A DNA stretch of 64,000 nucleotides. Origin: Eretmocerus hayati. Lineage: Eukaryota > Arthropoda > Insecta > Hymenoptera > Aphelinidae. A model generated the notes under the pieces. The model had not been told where the DNA came from. It saw only the letters and a program-made list of their open reading frames with translations, and did no database searches. The DNA lies in NCBI GenBank assembly GCA_029851415.1, contig CM056742.1:76126748-76190747 (forward strand), given 5' to 3'. This document shows positions 34,981-45,470 of the stretch, piece after piece. The position numbers were made by a program, and so were the translations under genes. Every line of letters starts with the position of its first letter. Positions within the stretch are counted from its first letter, which is position 1.

Positions 34981-37900
34981 TCAACATTCATCTGACTCTT
35001 GACCTGACTCGCATTCCTCATCTATTTGTGGTACACTTTTGATGTTCATCAAATTGACGTGCAAGGATGTAATTGCATCTGTTGAATACTCTCTGCATTT
35101 GTATATGAATGTTTCTATGAACTCATAAAAATAGCAAATTTGCGGAGGATAATTCAAGTTGAATACTTGATATATCTTGAATAATAAGTCAACTGTTGAG
35201 ATGACATCGGTAGTTATTTTACGACTGAAAATAGTATTATCCGCCACTACAAAATAACAGCGGCTGGCTGCTGGCCCAACTCCTAACAGATAAGGCTGCA
35301 CACTGCAGCCATTTTGTTTCCTTACGTTTTGCACAAATGTTTCTGGATCGGTTCCTTCCTGCGATGAAAAAATGAATGAAGTAATTTTCATTAGTACTTA
35401 TATCGACGGCATGCATCTGAAACACTGCTCAGTTGTACTCACTGTGAGGATTTTTAAAAAATACGTTTCTAGGGCAGGTGCTTTCTCTTTCTTTTTCCCT
35501 TTCTCGCGGTCATTTTTCCGTGCGACATTCACATTTGTCTCCAAATTTTTAGAACGGTTCTGTTTTGTTTTATAGTTGACTACAGCGTTTGGCACCCGTA
35601 ATAATTCGATCAGTATTAATAGAGCTTTCAAAGAACCTGAAACCATTCAAATCATGTGAGTTATACATCGATATTAAACCTGTGGCAGGGGCGTGAAGAA
35701 TACAAGATTTCGAGGAGAAACTTACAGTCTTTCTCATCTTTGTACTTCTCTAGTAAACTATGTTTGGCAAATCTTGCGTAGTATATCAGTCTCTGCTCGT
35801 AGAAAGAAGGAAACTTGCCGATGAGAGAATCTCCCTTTCCTCTAGCCAGCCTCTCAAAATCATCATCGATCTGCAAATTATGATTAGTAATTTGAACCCA
35901 TACGCTGATATAAATACACCGGGAATGAAAATGACATAAGGAAATAGTCACCGAATCGCCTTCGAAACTCTTCAAATGGATGTACGTTGCCAGTACGTCA
36001 GTGACTGATGGACTTTCTACGCCAAGAATCCAATTCCGCCTGTCATAATAGGTTTCAGCCATGAGTTCTTTAATCTTATCGGCATGCTTGGTGGGGTCCT
36101 TGCGCTTCATCGTCGCAATCTACGGAAAAAATCAATCACACATCATAGTTCCGTTCAATTACAGAATAGCAACGTCGAGGAAGTTATGCAATTATGATAG
36201 TCTCTCATTCTAGATACACCTACTTTGTCTCGATGTACTAATGTTATGATTAACCAACTGCTTGGGCTAGGAATTTTTTATTGGAAATGGTTCAAGTGAG
36301 TCAAAATTCTTAATAATGAACTTAACACAAACCTTTTCATTGAGTTCTTTCTCTGGGAGGAGATTAATATTATTGATCATACGACTGGAACAATCAATTG
36401 GAGACTTCATATCTAATTTCTCAGATTTATCATACGGTTTCTCTTCTTGAGGTAGATTTCTTTGAACCGTAATGAGCCTGTTAGTAATAAATCCTTTCTT
36501 AGTGTCTGGGTGATAGTAGTGCTCCTATAAACATAGTCAAGTTGTAAGCTCAATGTGAGAAGGATGGCGCTATTTCTCGAATATTTTACTGCACTTACAT
36601 ATCCTAAAGGAGACAATTCATTTCGAAGACGGGGGAACTCAGTGACCAAAGCCTTTGCTAAGGCCTCCTTGGCTTCATCCGGCGGATATCTGGAAAAAGA
36701 TTGAATGAATTGACGCTTCATATTTACAGTTGATTATGTGTGATGTTATATGATTACTTGGAGTGCGTGTCGGTCAGTTCAGCCACTACTATTCGAACCA
36801 ACTCTTTACGATCAGGTTCGATGAAAGGACGAACATCTGGTGGACAATCGAGGAAATAGAGAGTCTTTGAACCTTGCTGGTGATTCTCTAGCGTTTTACG
36901 AACAGTACCGAATCTCTGTAAAAAGATGAGTAGAGAACGTGATCATAATTTTCTCCAGGCATATAAGTCATCGAATCAATACTGGTACTTTGTGGAGTAT
37001 ATGAATTGTGAACATGAAACAAGGCATATCCTCACCGTGAACGAGTCAAGGGGTACAATATTCTCATTACTAGAGCTCGAGCAAGTTGGCTGATCCAATG
37101 TTCCAGAACCACCCTTCACATGGGATCCTCCAGATCCTTCGAGTATTTTTTTAGATTTCCTACGAGGTCTTTTTTTTACATCACATGTTGGTGACGAGGT
37201 ACTGGGAAAACTCCGTTTCAACGATCCTGATTGACTATCTGCTGGTCCAACCTCTGTACCGTCTTTTGTGTCGACCGTACTTGATTTTCCTCGGGATTCA
37301 CCAATATGAGATTTTACCAACTCAATATCAGGATGAGCTTGAGCAGTTTCAACCATTTCACAATTTTTCTGAGGAGGCTCTTCAGACTGCTGTATCCCAT
37401 CCTTGTCGGAGAATACAGTGGGGTGAAAATTATCATCATCTTGAAATACATAGGCGGAATATAGAAATGACGGTCACCTGATTGAGTTCGCGAATGATTC
37501 TCATCAATTGCTTTGCGTGGCCCATTGTGATTTTCATTGCCAATACGTCTGACTGGCTTAGTTCAAGGAAAAACTCTCCAGATATATCCTGAGCTATAAG
37601 AAGAATAACAAAATTATCAATCTATATTATCCATGAAATATTGAAACTAATGTACTGGAAGGCCTACGGCCGAATGATTGGTTATGATGGGATGTAATCT
37701 AATAAGTAGTGGAATGAGGTCAAATGCGGTTGTTACGTGCATGACGGTATATTGCGTTGAGGGTACACACATCCAAAAGCTGAGCCAACAGTTGGTACAC
37801 ACAGGGGTGAGGAAGATGTAACTGCCACATCATTTATACATTTCATTTAGGTTAAGAGCAAGGGCAAGATTCAACACCATATCACCATAGCTTGCGATCA

Positions 37901-40900
37901 AGCGTGTTTTTGCTTACTTTGAATTCTGCTTCAGAATATCAAATGTCGAAGGCTTATATACAGAGCATTTGACGTGGGTTTTGACCAATAACAAAAAGGT
38001 TTGTGGAAAGGAAGTGAAGATACATCTTTGAAATTTGAGGAGTGTTCTAAATCATTCAACTCGATACAATAAGCATGCACGCTATCATCAAAATGCGTCG
38101 TCGTACAGACTGAAGTCAACAAGAAGACTTTCTTCTGAAAAACAATTATCTCCCAAATCTCTCCAAATTTCATGAGATTTTCATATCTATCACCGCTCCG
38201 GCAAAGAGCAATGAATAATTTTATTCTATATTCAACCCCATTGACTTTCACCGATTTAGCACATATGACTTTTTGGTCGTCTGATAAACCCATATCGATC
38301 AGATACGGTCGACTTTTCGTGTGACAAACGAAAGAGGTCTTCCCTGATAAAACTTCGAAAGAGTTGATCTGAATGTCTCCACTATTCCATATTGAGCATT
38401 GAATAGCTTGACAGACTCTGATGAGAGTCTTTGGTGGATTTTTAAAGTTATGAACATTTTGAGCTCTCAATTTGAGCTCAGCAAATTTTGCTTCAAACCT
38501 GATACAATTATAGAGCGAAAGTGACCCTGACCACTGGATGCACTCTGCGCCATGACTACCATGATGCATTTTATTAATAGCATCATAGTTAGGAAATAGT
38601 CTAGAGACTCTACCGAAGAAGTCCTTGTAACGTTCGTCCAAATAAGGTAAAAGACCCGATGGAACCATAGGAGAAAATTTTATCTCCATGATTTCTAGCA
38701 AAAGTGTCACTATTCCCAAATACCTATCATTCTTTGGTACTTTGCCATGAACAAGAAATGGTAGAACTCTAATCAGGCACCACATTTGACAAGCTTTTTG
38801 ATTGATTGGGTGCTTTATGTCATTCAGAATCGCTCTAGTGAAATTAGCGGAGGGCTTATTTTTGTTCTCAACATAACCGTAGTTGAAGTGTGATATAGCT
38901 TCATTCAAAAAATCTACTTTGAATCTGTCTTCAACAATGATCCATTGATGGAGTACCAATTTTACCACTACTTGACAATTCCCATGGAGGTAATCGTGCA
39001 TTAGATCAAATACTTTGTTCCAGTAGGTTTTGAAATATCTTGACTGATTCAAACAAGATTCTCCTTTCATACCCGTGGCAGTTTTGGAAGCATCTGAGAA
39101 GTTGTGTCTTTTCAAGAAGTCCATTTGCTGCTCATGAATTTCTCTAGTACGCTCATCAAATTTCTCCAGAGAACCTCTGTGCAATGCACTCCTGTCATAC
39201 AAACACAACCGACAAAATAGGTTAGACGAGGGACCCAGCATATTAAAAATTTCATGGACCGCCAACCCATCCCCACAAAAAGTCTCGATGGAAGCCCGCA
39301 AGATGTAAGTTTCACCGTCAAAGTAGAGAGGGACCCCTTCATCAGACTCTAATTTCTCCAAATCGCTCATAAAAGGTCCAAGAATTTTCTCAAAACCATA
39401 CTTCTTGACATCCACAGAACAAAACAAGGTGGAGACATGAATACTACTAAGTCGAGAGTTCATGTGCGGCGGTAAATTGCCGATTTCGAAATAAAGAGCA
39501 CCCAATTTGTGGATGCCAGTTCTCGATCCTAGTGGACCAACGATCTCTGCATCATCATAATAAACCCTTAACCTAATAGCGTTAGGGTACTTCTGGAAAA
39601 ACGGATGTGTTTTAAACCGTGTTCCATCTTTGAATGAACCTAACATTCCCGGCGGAGAAGCTGTTTCATTTTCAATAGCATTTCGTATCTCCTTGTTCGA
39701 TAACACCATGTTCAAGATAGGTATAGTGGGTACGAATTGAGCAGTCTCTTTCACTAATTTGGGTTCATACTTCTGAGTTTTTCTATTCAAGACCATGTCT
39801 ATGCGATCGCCTAAAAGAAACTCAATGGGTTCAATATAACCGCAGTTTTCAACCATGGCATCCAACTGTTGATCATAAGTTTTCAAGCCCGCGACGGGAT
39901 TATTAAATTCAAGGATGCGGTCAATACCCGTTATAACATCAACATCTACAGCGTTTCTCCGCAACGCAGCTAGAACTCGGGTTCTCAAGATTTGATTGTA
40001 CGACATAAGTAATCCCTCATAAGATTCAAGGACGGTAGTAATCGTAGCACCCGTCATCCCAGGATTAGCATGGAATTTACATATCATTTTTATGATTTCG
40101 GAGCGCAAATCAACTTCGACTTCAACGTTTCCATCATTGTTATCTGACCCAGTCAAATGCTCTTCGCCATCTCCGACATCGACTTCCATAATACGTGGTG
40201 CATCACGTGGAGCATCGTGATCCATTCCATCGTCAAGATGTACATCACCGTTTGGTGACTGACGTCTCAGAACAGGAATTGCGTGCTCAGTGATGATGTG
40301 CCGCCGTAGGTTATAGAAAAAGTCGAATGCTTCACGACAGTTTCCATGGCCACAAACAAACCCGGTATTCCCCAACTCTTTGGAGAGAGAGACTCCGTGC
40401 GCATTCTTCAAATGCAGCCCCAGACCATCACAACCATTCGGGATTTCATTAGAGCACATGAAGCAGGTCAATTCCATTTTGGTCAATCTGACTTAATCTG
40501 CACCTAGAACATTGGATACCTCAGGCTGGAATTGATAGCCGACACTCAACATTTAAATGAGCAATGCGAAGGAAGTTTAGGTCAAGATCTCGATTCTAGA
40601 GCATGGACGACATACCTAATCTAAACGACCATTGCTCACAGGGGTTCTGAGTATTGACTATAAATTCTAGCCATAGGAGCACTTCTGGCGTGGCCATAAT
40701 CATGGGTGTATTCGGTTCATTCAGCAGAAAATGTCAATATTTCCATATGGGTAGCTTTTCGCTTTCAATGGAGCTAAATCACGAAAATCATCTATCTATG
40801 AAACTGAGCAAATAACTGGATATATTCCTTATTTGTTTCAGCAAGGGAAATTCCACTATGCCAATAAAATTTTTTAATTGATATATCAATTTAAGGCGTG

Positions 40901-41224
40901 AGGTTTGTCGAGGACGACCCTTCGACATAATCTGGACGAACCGAGTATCTCAATTTTCTGGCTCTGCTTCAGTAATATGTCCAAAATGCCCTCAAATCCA
41001 GCCATAATACAAATTTTATATGCCATCGCCCTCACTCAAGGGTGACAAAAAACGAATATCATAGGAGTGAAATATTAGATTTTTTGATCAGTTTGGACTT
41101 TACCTTGAAGAATGTTCGCCGTGTTTTCATCGATGCCATGTGCGGTCAAAAACGCATTCAACGACGCTTTGTCTTTCAGCTGGACAAACTTTTTTGAATA
41201 TTCTTCTCCCGTGTCTTCGTCCAT
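34981..41224 (-). CDS. SAM-domain (SAMD3-like) second protein of the CACTA element, 10 exons, 642 aa
   Basis: Exons, in order: 41,224-41,104; 37,593-37,478; 37,401-37,036; 36,915-36,758; 36,689-36,599; 36,524-36,333; 36,119-35,952; 35,870-35,726; 35,636-35,443; 35,358-34,981. All introns are GT-AG, phases agree at every join, and the total is 1,929 nt with a stop at 34,983-34,981. The start is the ATG in GCCATGG, 16 bases after a TTATTTCAG acceptor, so a 5' UTR exon lies upstream. A SAM domain spans about residues 18-78, split by intron 1 (SLNAFLTAHGIDENTANILQ, then ISGEFFLELSQSDVLAMKI). A basic stretch KKRPRRKSKK (155-164) may be a nuclear signal. Residues 202-642 match the pattern of metazoan SAMD3-like transposon proteins: YPPDEAKEALAKALVTEFPRL, then GYEHYYHPDTKKGFITNRL, a RRNWIL...VTDVLATYIHL block and a C-terminal domain. 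Probably a DNA-binding or regulatory partner of the transposase, like TNPA in plant En/Spm. This role is an inference. Confidence 0.9.
37931..40477 (-). CDS. CACTA (EnSpm/tnp2-like) transposase with N-terminal zinc fingers, 848 aa
   Basis: A single uninterrupted exon. The start is the ATG at 40,477 in AAAATGG; an upstream in-frame TTG is not a likely start. Two zinc-finger-like motifs lie at the N-terminus (C5, C8, H22, H27 and C42, C47, H60, H65), followed by an acidic linker (about 76-125). The catalytic region shows VYYDDAEIVGPLGS (D308/D309), GIHKLGALYFEIGNLPP, then FCGDGLAVHEIF (D403), a CRLC knuckle (C422, C425) and VFDLMHDYLHG (D491/D495). These are candidate residues of the DDE/RNase-H-like fold of tnp2-type transposases that cut and join the element ends. 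The chain ends in a short strand-rich tail (ALYISLRHLIF). It lies entirely inside intron 1 of the SAM gene on the same strand. None of the three AGs just upstream joins exon 1 of that gene in frame, so the two proteins appear separate. No inactivating mutation is seen. Confidence 0.9.
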   Translation of the reverse strand: MELTCFMCSNEIPNGCDGLGLHLKNAHGVSLSKELGNTGFVCGHGNCREAFDFFYNLRRHIITEHAIPVLRRQSPNGDVHLDDGMDHDAPRDAPRIMEVDVGDGEEHLTGSDNNDGNVEVEVDLRSEIIKMICKFHANPGMTGATITTVLESYEGLLMSYNQILRTRVLAALRRNAVDVDVITGIDRILEFNNPVAGLKTYDQQLDAMVENCGYIEPIEFLLGDRIDMVLNRKTQKYEPKLVKETAQFVPTIPILNMVLSNKEIRNAIENETASPPGMLGSFKDGTRFKTHPFFQKYPNAIRLRVYYDDAEIVGPLGSRTGIHKLGALYFEIGNLPPHMNSRLSSIHVSTLFCSVDVKKYGFEKILGPFMSDLEKLESDEGVPLYFDGETYILRASIETFCGDGLAVHEIFNMLGPSSNLFCRLCLYDRSALHRGSLEKFDERTREIHEQQMDFLKRHNFSDASKTATGMKGESCLNQSRYFKTYWNKVFDLMHDYLHGNCQVVVKLVLHQWIIVEDRFKVDFLNEAISHFNYGYVENKNKPSANFTRAILNDIKHPINQKACQMWCLIRVLPFLVHGKVPKNDRYLGIVTLLLEIMEIKFSPMVPSGLLPYLDERYKDFFGRVSRLFPNYDAINKMHHGSHGAECIQWSGSLSLYNCIRFEAKFAELKLRAQNVHNFKNPPKTLIRVCQAIQCSIWNSGDIQINSFEVLSGKTSFVCHTKSRPYLIDMGLSDDQKVICAKSVKVNGVEYRIKLFIALCRSGDRYENLMKFGEIWEIIVFQKKVFLLTSVCTTTHFDDSVHAYCIELNDLEHSSNFKDVSSLPFHKPFCYWSKPTSNALYISLRHLIF

Positions 41225-43219
41225 GGCAAGAAAAATCAATCTGAAATAAGATGCAGCCATTTCATGATGAAGATTCATCAGCCTGATCTCCAATTGCAGC
41301 CTTTTAAATGGTTCTATGAATTTACTCATTTGCAGAAATTTTGCATCTGTTCTAGACCCGTGATCAATCTTAAAATCATTGAATGTCAATCACGTAGCTT
41401 TATGAATCTCAGCAGATTGATTTGAATTTTCGTAGTAAACAGTGTCCTCAAAAATCTCTGAAAATACACGTTTTTAGCGACTCCCAATATCATTGAATTT
41501 TCCTCCCGCCATTATGGATCAGCCTTTTTAAATTTTCCAACTATGAATCTGTTTCCAGAAATTTCGCTAAAGTTTTAAATCTCATTTCAAATTACTGACT
41601 GTATGGTCAAACCGTATGGAAAATATTGAATTTTATTCAGAAAGTTCCAAAAATGCATAGAATTCATTTTTGGAAATTTGTTCATTGCAAAATTCATCGT
41701 TGCATTGATTGTGAAATTATTGTAAAGTGCTAAAGTAGTCGCAATCTTGGACCTCGAATGATATCCGCGATCATCGCAATCAAATTTGACTCAAAAAGTG
41801 AAAAAGCGAGGAATAGCTTTTTTCAAAAATTTCGAAAAATCAATCCTGATTGTACTTCAGGTCGCTCTGGTTAACCCAACATCGGGTGTTATTTGCAAAG
41901 AAAACTCAACTTTTGTTGTGAATTGTTTAAATGATGAACGTAAACAGTTTTCGATAGTATCGCAGGGTCCGCGGGAAAGAACTCCGCAAAGTATGAAAAT
42001 CAATCTTTTTCGAAATTCGGAGGCATGGAAAAGTTGCGCCTGACGATTTTCTTTAAGAATAAATTGGTACGGGAAGGCCTGGAATGAGGAATATACTTTT
42101 ATCGAGGGAAACTGAGGGGATAAAATTCTAAGTAAAATTGCGCCATAAAATGTATGTGCTCTGCACACATGTGAAAAGTGGTCTTTGGGCTATTATAGCA
42201 ATGGGGTTTGGTGCTCAATGGCATTGTATTTGATGAGTTTGACCGCCTGAATCTCAAACGAGCCTCACCACGACGCTTTACACTCACAAAGGTCGAAAAA
42301 ATGAAAAACCACAGCGCATGGAACTGACCTTATTTCTATAATAATTCTTTTCGGTAGCCCCGGATCGAAAATCTAATGATCGCGCCAAGAAGAGCACCAA
42401 AAATACGTCGAAAATGACCTGTACGAATTCTTGCCCGAGCGTTTCAAGGGTTCGTACAAGCAGGCAAACATGATTTCAAAGTTTCCACAGAACTACTCAT
42501 ATGAAGTGAAATTATTAACAATTAAGAGAATCTTGGGTGTATCCGAGGACTTGTAAGATGACTAAGGGGCGGGGAGGGTTTATCTTACAAGCTGATTTCT
42601 GAGGGCGATTCTTTAAAAAAAAAAAGACAGCAAATACTTTTCTTATCATTGGATCCAATTCTAGAGTCAGGCCTGTCTAGAGTCAAAAATAGCCGAAGTA
42701 TCTGAAAACGTGGATGACTCTCTCACTCTCAAAAAAACATCTTCAAGTGTTGGTTTAAAAATACTTGTGAGACTCTATATAACTCTCGAGTATCAAATTT
42801 TCCAAAATTACAAAACACCATACGAGGCCCTGGATATTTGCCCATCAATTGAGTAATGTATTGTTGAAGAAAAAAGGTTCCCTCTCATAACCTCCACCCG
42901 CCTTCCCCATTTTTTACGCCATGCCCATTTTAGCTGCTGAGCATGTGATGCACTAAACATTACAGCTCCATTAACTACTCACCGTCTTCACTTGAAATGA
43001 ATAATGCTGTTCACTAGCACTATTAGTAATTAGGAGTTACAGCAACCACTTGTTTGAGATGCACCAAGCTGCACACGTGCACCAAGCTGCACACGTGCAC
43101 CGCGATGTGGAGTATGTACGATCTATATTGATGAGCCGTGATCGTTGACTGACGTTCTCGAGGCACTAAGTTAATACTTAGGTACACAGCACTCAACACG
43201 ACAATCAATTTTTCCACTC
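41225..43219. other. 5' non-coding region inside the CACTA element
   Basis: About 2 kb without a convincing gene. It should contain the long 5' UTR intron(s) of both element genes; an acceptor TTATTTCAG sits at 41,250-41,241. An 18-bp tandem (CACCAAGCTGCACACGTG twice) lies at about 43,062-43,097. Minus-strand frames upstream of 41,224 are out of context. Confidence 0.5.
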
Positions 43220-43445
43220 GCTGTAGACCCGTAGATGATGTTTAGCTGCAGCGCGGGTGCCGGCTAGCGTGCGGCTTCAACGAAAATTTCGGAGCACGAG
43301 CGACGAACAGCGAGGCTGAGCGCCGAGCACCGGGAGGCAGCGGGGGCGGAATGGCGGGAGAAACCATGCAGAAGGAACAGCTAGGTCGAGCGCGAGTTGC
43401 CTGCGCGTGCGTGCTACCGCACTTATCGCGCTCAAATTCCAAGTG
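43220..43445 (-). promoter_or_regulatory. GC/CpG-rich probable promoter and 5' exon of the CACTA transcript
   Basis: A sharp GC- and CpG-rich patch (GCGCGGGTGCCGGCTAGCG, CACGAGCGACGAACAGCGAG, GGAGGCAGCGGGGGCGGAAT) in an otherwise AT-rich element. It lies just inside the right subterminal repeats and upstream of both leftward genes, the usual promoter position in CACTA elements. An open frame of 71 codons (43,242-43,457) covers it but is low-complexity. No TATA box or splice donor could be fixed. Confidence 0.45.
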
Positions 43446-43454
43446 TTCGCGCAA

Positions 43455-43669
43455 CAACTTGAATTTGTGAATCGATCACAATTTCAAATGTGGCGTGAAC
43501 TACGAATATTTTCTAAGTCTTACTTTCACAATTTCATTTGTGGAATACCACAATTTCATCTGTGAGAATCATTTTCACAAATTCGATTTGTACTTTTTCT
43601 CTTACTTTCACAATTTCATTTGTGGTATACCACAATTTCATCTGTGAGAATCATTTTCACAAATTCGAT
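43455..43669. repeat. right subterminal repeats with an 82-bp tandem duplication
   Basis: CACAATTTCATTTGTGG, CCACAATTTCATCTGTGA and TTTCACAAATTCGATTTG motifs alternate in both orientations and match the left subterminal motif. An 82-bp unit starting CTTACTTTCACAATTTCATT occurs at 43,519-43,600 and again at 43,601-43,682, running into the terminal repeat. The two differ by a single base that I saw (GGAATACC against GGTATACC). Confidence 0.85.
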
Positions 43670-43701
43670 TTGTACTTTTTCACAGTTTGAGATTTACAGT
43701 G
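43670..43701. repeat. right terminal inverted repeat of the CACTA element
   Basis: Perfect 32-bp inverted copy of 33,991-34,022, ending AGTTTGAGATTTACAGTG and followed by the CA target duplication. Confidence 0.95.
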
Positions 43702-45470
43702 CATTTTTGCGAAGATTCGACTTAAACACTTTCATTAATCGCAGGGATCGTTGTATAGACTGGAAAAAACTTGATGCCGATGATCAAATACATGGAAAAT
43801 TACATGTAAAAATGTGGCTATTAAGTCGATATGACCTGAATTTCCACTCAGAACAGTGTTCACCAAAATTCATTGCGACGGTATCTTTTCCCTAGCTGAA
43901 ACACCTACGGATTTCATTTGAGAGTGGTGTTTCATTCCCTTTCTCTTTCAACAATACATTGTACTTACACGAGTTTTCTCGAAAAAAAATGCATTGTCCA
44001 GTGATAATCATTTTATTATGATGAGTGATAAATCGAAAAGTGAAAAGTTGAATATCTCAAAAATGGGGTGGTTCTAGGCGAAACCAAGAAATACGTATAT
44101 TATGATTTTGCACCTATAATCATATACTTTGAGATAGAATCAATCCATTTCTTGAAGTCCGTTGCCTGCCTGATTTCAATTTGATTTGGTCTGGTCTTAA
44201 AGCTTAAAATTACAGGAATTCCATCGTCTCAAGAATCCAGTCCATTCTTATAATACTCGAGTAACCTATTGAATTTCGTAGTTGGGATACAATTTGTGGA
44301 GGTTCAAGTTTGAGTAATCGTATATTCTTTTTATAATATTTAAATGGAATTTCAGAAATCCTGTTGTGTTCTGTAAGTTTGTATACTATTATTCCATGCA
44401 AGACTTTTAGCACTTTGACATCTATATTTTCAATTCAACGATTCCAGAAAATTTAGCTTAGAATGGTCATGTCTTAGAAATGATCCAGAGCACCCAGGGA
44501 CCTCGAAACAATGAACCTCCATAACTTGAAGTGGACGCACGGTCTAGAGATATTTTCAGGACATGTTTTGTGAACCTTGAGAACCTTTACAAAAAGTCAC
44601 CTCCATTCTTCAGATAGAATGAATTCTCATCGTGTTACGAAGGAATGACGGTTTATTTATAGATAGCTCAATAATTTCACGAATTGGGGCTACATGTATT
44701 CTTACATGAATAGAATAAATTTGCTGGCAATTTTGACGGATGAACCAATACGATGGAAATCAAAAGATTTTCTCACTGTACTTATTCCCGATGAACACCT
44801 CATGACGGATTCTAGATACTTTTTCGTCACACTTATCCAGTTCTTCACATTGAATCTCAATCAAAATAGTTGTAATGCGACGTGAAACATAATGTGATAT
44901 TAATTTCCGGATGTAACTGCATTTGTTGTGAAAAAATACAGAATTCAGGAATTTCTATTCGACAGAAAATTAAGGTAGTTGTACACCAACTACGTGAGTC
45001 AATGGCCACCTAACATTTTTGCGGACATCAAAATATTCGAAATCAGTATTATTGTTGATAACTGCACATTTTCTATCAAACAACGGTTATCTAAGCCATC
45101 CCTCACTGAAATAGGCATGGTTTTCAAAGTTATCTACCTTAAAATCGAAATCACCGATGGCCTGTTTTACATTTTGCGCTTTGTATAGACAACTATCGAA
45201 AAACTACGTGGTCAATCATCTTCAGGCTTATCCACCATATGATTCATCGGTACATAAACTTGGATATCTCGCAGTCCCACCGTATTCTCATGATCACATT
45301 TTGCGCTGGACCTATTTCAGGGCTCTTTTCGAGGCCCACTCCCATAAGCGCAATGTTAAAAATGTGCGAAACACGTCAATTTTTGACGATCAGTAATCCT
45401 AAACGAGATGGTCAACCGATCTGGAATTTTGCACACGTACTCTTGGATACTAGAACTTGGTTCCGGTGAT
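43702..45470. other. old segmental repeat, unit A upstream part (no gene)
   Basis: CATTAATCGCAGGGATCGTT and CTTGATGCCGATGAT (43,733-43,790) correspond to CATTAATCGCAAGGATTGTT and the same second phrase at 54,824-54,877. A second block, CACTTATCCAGTTCTTCACA and CAAAATAGTTGTAATG (44,829-44,878), corresponds to 50,759-50,815. The orders agree, so this is a diverged duplicated segment. Short frames show no recognised domain. Confidence 0.6.

Larger units (their letters stand above)
33991..43701 (-). mobile_element. complete CACTA/EnSpm-type DNA transposon, 9,711 bp
   Basis: The element is bounded by perfect 32-bp inverted repeats starting CACTGTAAATCTCAAACTGT, flanked by a 2-bp CA duplication (33,989-33,990 and 43,702-43,703). 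It contains dense subterminal repeats at both ends, an intact single-exon DDE-type transposase, an intact ten-exon SAM-domain gene and a GC-rich likely promoter. Both genes run right to left. Termini of the CACTG/CACTA type, subterminal arrays, a tnp2-like transposase and a second spliced protein are the hallmarks of this superfamily. The identical ends and two uninterrupted genes suggest recent arrival and possible autonomy. A related sequence without the insert lies at 54,758-54,860, and aligning the flanks with one CA removed gives equal length. This supports the borders. Confidence 0.93.

Noticed and set aside
40478..40486. Start of the transposase three codons upstream
   Set aside because: That codon is TTG; the ATG at 40,477 has a good context and is the likely eukaryotic start.
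41075..41389. 104-codon minus-strand frame taken as a stand-alone gene
   Set aside because: It reads through the splice donor at 41,103; the real exon is 41,224-41,104 of the SAM gene, confirmed by phase and SAM-domain continuity.
43242..43457. 71-codon Pro/Arg/Ser-rich frame in the GC-rich patch
   Set aside because: Low-complexity composition from CpG-rich DNA; more likely promoter and 5' UTR.
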